From Candidatus Tagabacteria bacterium CG09_land_8_20_14_0_10_41_14 (GTDB lineage Bacteria > Patescibacteriota > Minisyncoccia > JAHISW01 > Tagabacteraceae): a stretch of DNA of 7,043 nucleotides. The stretch spans positions 1 through 7,043 of the forward strand of contig PEZL01000011.1 in the NCBI GenBank assembly GCA_002774055.1, written 5' to 3'. Shown one piece after another: positions 5,693-7,043 of the stretch. Each line of letters starts with the position of its first letter. The first letter of the stretch is position 1. The translations under genes were made by a program, and so were the position numbers. The notes beneath the pieces are model-generated. The model made no database searches. It was not told the origin of the DNA and saw only the letters and a list, made by a program, of their open reading frames with translations.

Positions 5693-6499
5693 TTAAATTC
5701 CGTAGAGTGTCTGGAGGCCCGTAGCATCTCCACTACCCAGGATTGTTTTCACCCCTTCATAATATCCGTACATTACATTCCCTGTACAAACGACATCGTA
5801 TAAGTCACCTAATCCTGCGCCGTGACCGAATTCATGCAATACTACTGTATCTAAATCAACATTGCCTGGGAAATAATTGGTATCAAACATTATATCGTAT
5901 TCATAAATATTCTTTCCCCTAAACCAGATTGCTGTTACGGCAATTACATTTGGGTCTAAATAATCCCCGAAAGATACTGAGTTTTTGTAATCATAAACTC
6001 CCCATAGGTTATTTTCAGAGACTCCGCTTCCAAATATTGTTGCAGAAGTTGCTTCGTTCCATACTAGAGTCGCCCACGCTGAAGCGGTTCCAAGCTCTGA
6101 AGTACTGTAATAATAATCTTCTACCCAGTTCCATTTTGGTTTTGAGCCAGACAAGAAAGCATAGCAAGCAGTGGGCGTTGGTTCTTCCCCTCCCTTTGGA
6201 CAATCATTGGGACAACTCTTCCAGTTCTCTCTTGCTTCACATACTCCGTCATTATCACATATAGGAGCTACCCCTGGGGCATATCTAATAAAAATTATTT
6301 TAGTCAATTCATTCTCTGATAATTGCGGGGGGTAGGGCATCACAAATTCAGGTGGCGCCGTTATATTCCCATCCTTAATTGCTTGACTTACTTGTCCCGC
6401 TCTGTCAATTCCTCTGTTTGATGGTAAAGCTAATGCTACACCTGCCGTTAGAACAACTGTAACTACTCCAATTAAAATTCCTAAACCTAATTTTTTCAT
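5693..6499 (-). CDS. Secreted matrixin-like zinc metalloprotease with Asp as third ligand
   Basis: A probable exported metallopeptidase of the metzincin/matrixin type. Residues 1-24 form a signal peptide (KK, then a hydrophobic core, then VALA before LPSN), so it should act outside the cell or on its surface. A four-cysteine segment follows at 81-100 (C81, C87, C96, C100, acidic, of the CxNDGVC...CPNDC type), seen in assorted secreted proteins and possibly metal-binding. The catalytic part occupies about 110-268. It has strand EYDIMFDT (200-207), the zinc site HEFGHGAGLGD (H222, E223, H226, D232), a probable Met-turn NVMYG (M243) and the family-like end GDATGLQTLYG. Classical matrixins have His where D232 stands; Asp is the third ligand in snapalysin-like enzymes. 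The ATG at 6499 has only a weak AGG nearby. It has its own promoter and terminator, so is probably monocistronic. Confidence 0.85.
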   Translation of the reverse strand: MKKLGLGILIGVVTVVLTAGVALALPSNRGIDRAGQVSQAIKDGNITAPPEFVMPYPPQLSENELTKIIFIRYAPGVAPICDNDGVCEARENWKSCPNDCPKGGEEPTPTACYAFLSGSKPKWNWVEDYYYSTSELGTASAWATLVWNEATSATIFGSGVSENNLWGVYDYKNSVSFGDYLDPNVIAVTAIWFRGKNIYEYDIMFDTNYFPGNVDLDTVVLHEFGHGAGLGDLYDVVCTGNVMYGYYEGVKTILGSGDATGLQTLYGI

Positions 6500-6503
6500 A
6501 ATT

Positions 6504-6536
6504 TTTAGCCTATTTAAATTTTTCGGCCTTTAGCCT
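6504..6536. repeat. 8-bp direct repeat AGGCTAAA in the protease leader
   Basis: On the minus strand AGGCTAAA occurs at 6536-6529 and again at 6511-6504, 25 bases apart, between the predicted transcription start and the ATG. The first copy overlaps an AGGAGG too far from the start (over 30 bases) to serve it, and no small reading frame follows. The pair could be a control site in the leader or chance in A-rich sequence. Confidence 0.3.
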
Positions 6537-6545
6537 CCTGATTTT

Positions 6546-6573
6546 ATTCTATTCCCGCCATTAACCCTGTCAA
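6546..6573 (-). promoter_or_regulatory. Near-consensus sigma-70 promoter of the protease gene
   Basis: The minus strand reads TTGACA (6573-6568), a 16-base spacer, then TAGAAT (6551-6546). The -35 box is perfect and the -10 box has one mismatch, making this the strongest promoter in the window. Transcription from about 6539 would give a 40-base leader. The -35 box directly follows the T tract of the upstream gene's terminator, so terminator and promoter are packed end to end. Confidence 0.7.
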
Positions 6574-6575
6574 AC

Positions 6576-6615
6576 AAAAAAACAGAGGAGGGGCTGCGCA
6601 TAACACGTGCCCCTC
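6576..6615 (-). terminator. Probable intrinsic terminator after the HTH gene
   Basis: On the minus strand GAGGGGC (6615-6609), a 14-base loop, GCCCCTC (6594-6588), a short CTCTG spacer, then seven T (6582-6576). The large loop and the five-base gap before the T run are not ideal, but the GC-rich stem in A+T-rich surroundings 27 bases after the HTH stop fits a terminator. AACAAAAA upstream of the stem could also pair with the T run. Confidence 0.7.
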
Positions 6616-6642
6616 ATTTTTGTTCGCCCCTTAGAGTATAAA

Positions 6643-7014
6643 TTAAGTAATTGCCTTGGCAATACTCTTTAAGACGCTGAGAATTCCAATAACGGTGCGC
6701 TGAACTTCAACTGATTCTTGACCCAACAATCCGGCAACAATAGGATCTAAATGACCGGGGGTCCCTTCCTCTTTTTTCTCCGCCGTTTTAATAGGAGATA
6801 GGTAGTCGGCTAAACGGAATAGTTCTTCTTCCTCAAGGCGCAGCGGTTTGGCAATCTTCCGGAGAATATGAGCAGAAGGAAATCGTTCTCCTCGCTCTAT
6901 CCTACCCAAGTGCGATGACGATACGCCTGAGGCTCTCTCTAATTCTCGTAAGGTCAGCGGTATCAGAGTTCTCTGTTGTCTGAGGATTTTGCCCAAGTTA
7001 TTAGCTTTTTCCAC
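6643..7014 (-). CDS. XRE-family helix-turn-helix regulator
   Basis: A 123-residue cytoplasmic DNA-binding protein. Residues 7-70 form a Cro/CI (XRE) helix-turn-helix: LGKILRQQR, then LTLRELERASGVSSSHLGRIERGERFPS, with helices 2 and 3 around LRELERASGV and SSHLGRIERG, then ILRKIAKPL. After a charged linker (75-87, KTAEKKEEGTP) comes a short helical C-terminal part with LDPIVAGLLGQESVEVQRTVIGILSVLKSI, probably for dimerisation. No ligand or peptidase domain is attached, so its target cannot be named. The GTG start is set by a near-perfect Shine-Dalgarno (AAGGAGGTGA) with GGAGG 6 bases upstream. By eye the gene is richer in G+C than its neighbours, and its strong ribosome site contrasts with the mostly absent ones downstream, so recent acquisition is possible. 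A terminator separates it from the protease gene. Confidence 0.85.
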   Translation of the reverse strand: MEKANNLGKILRQQRTLIPLTLRELERASGVSSSHLGRIERGERFPSAHILRKIAKPLRLEEEELFRLADYLSPIKTAEKKEEGTPGHLDPIVAGLLGQESVEVQRTVIGILSVLKSIAKAIT

Positions 7015-7017
7015 AAT

Positions 7018-7027
7018 TCACCTCCTT
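7018..7027 (-). promoter_or_regulatory. Strong Shine-Dalgarno site of the HTH gene
   Basis: AAGGAGGTGA on the minus strand is a near-perfect anti-16S complement, and it fixes GTG 7014 as the start. The 16 remaining bases to the window edge are A/T-rich and too short to judge for a promoter. Confidence 0.8.
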
Positions 7028-7043
7028 TTTGAGATATTTGAAA

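Noticed and set aside
5929..6264. Plus-strand open frame of 111 codons, and a 62-codon minus-strand frame, overlapping the protease
   Set aside because: Both overlap the protease with its signal peptide and zinc motif; their Leu/Ser/His-rich translations look like frame shadows.
1..7043. CRISPR arrays, tRNA or rRNA genes
   Set aside because: No regularly spaced repeat series, no recognisable cloverleaf and no rRNA-like sequence was seen; nearly all bases are accounted for by protein genes.

Overview
All recognisable genes lie on the minus strand. The DNA is A+T-rich and densely packed, with no gene-free stretch over about 150 bases. Small proteins, a half-length transporter and several short repeats spliced in frame into coding sequence suggest an uncultivated bacterium of the Patescibacteria/CPR kind. 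That assignment is inference from style, with no marker gene to confirm it. TGA is used as a stop, so the code looks standard.

Reading in the direction of transcription (high to low coordinates): an XRE-type helix-turn-helix regulator (7014-6643) with a strong ribosome binding site ends at a probable terminator. Next comes a secreted matrixin-like zinc protease (6499-5693) with its own near-consensus promoter, closed by a 16-bp-stem terminator. A membrane protein of the lysylphosphatidylglycerol-synthase/YbhN flippase-like family (5594-4596) follows. A second promoter then precedes a tightly packed group: a half-size major-facilitator protein (4525-3899), a family X DNA polymerase with a PHP domain (3889-2123) and a NUDT2-like Nudix hydrolase (2121-1657), separated by 9 and 1 bases. 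After a 49-base gap with a consensus -10 box comes IMP dehydrogenase guaB (1607-123), and finally the first 16 codons of a CxxC protein that runs off the window.

Functionally, the lower half concerns DNA repair and nucleotides: PolX, a probable Ap4A hydrolase, and the rate-limiting GMP-synthesis enzyme, whose CBS domains bind Ap4A in some bacteria. The upper half concerns the cell surface (secreted protease, lipid/flippase-like protein).

The most unusual signal is in-frame repeat insertion. polX carries three unrelated short repeats (a perfect hairpin, a CCCTTCGAC-type element and a 21-bp tandem duplication), each adding roughly 7-9 residues in a probable loop, and the neighbouring Nudix gene carries a second copy of the CCCTTCGAC element. 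Separately, a perfect 19-bp direct repeat flanks guaB, with one copy abutting its -10 box. Two genes have -10 boxes so close to the start codon that leaderless transcripts are likely.
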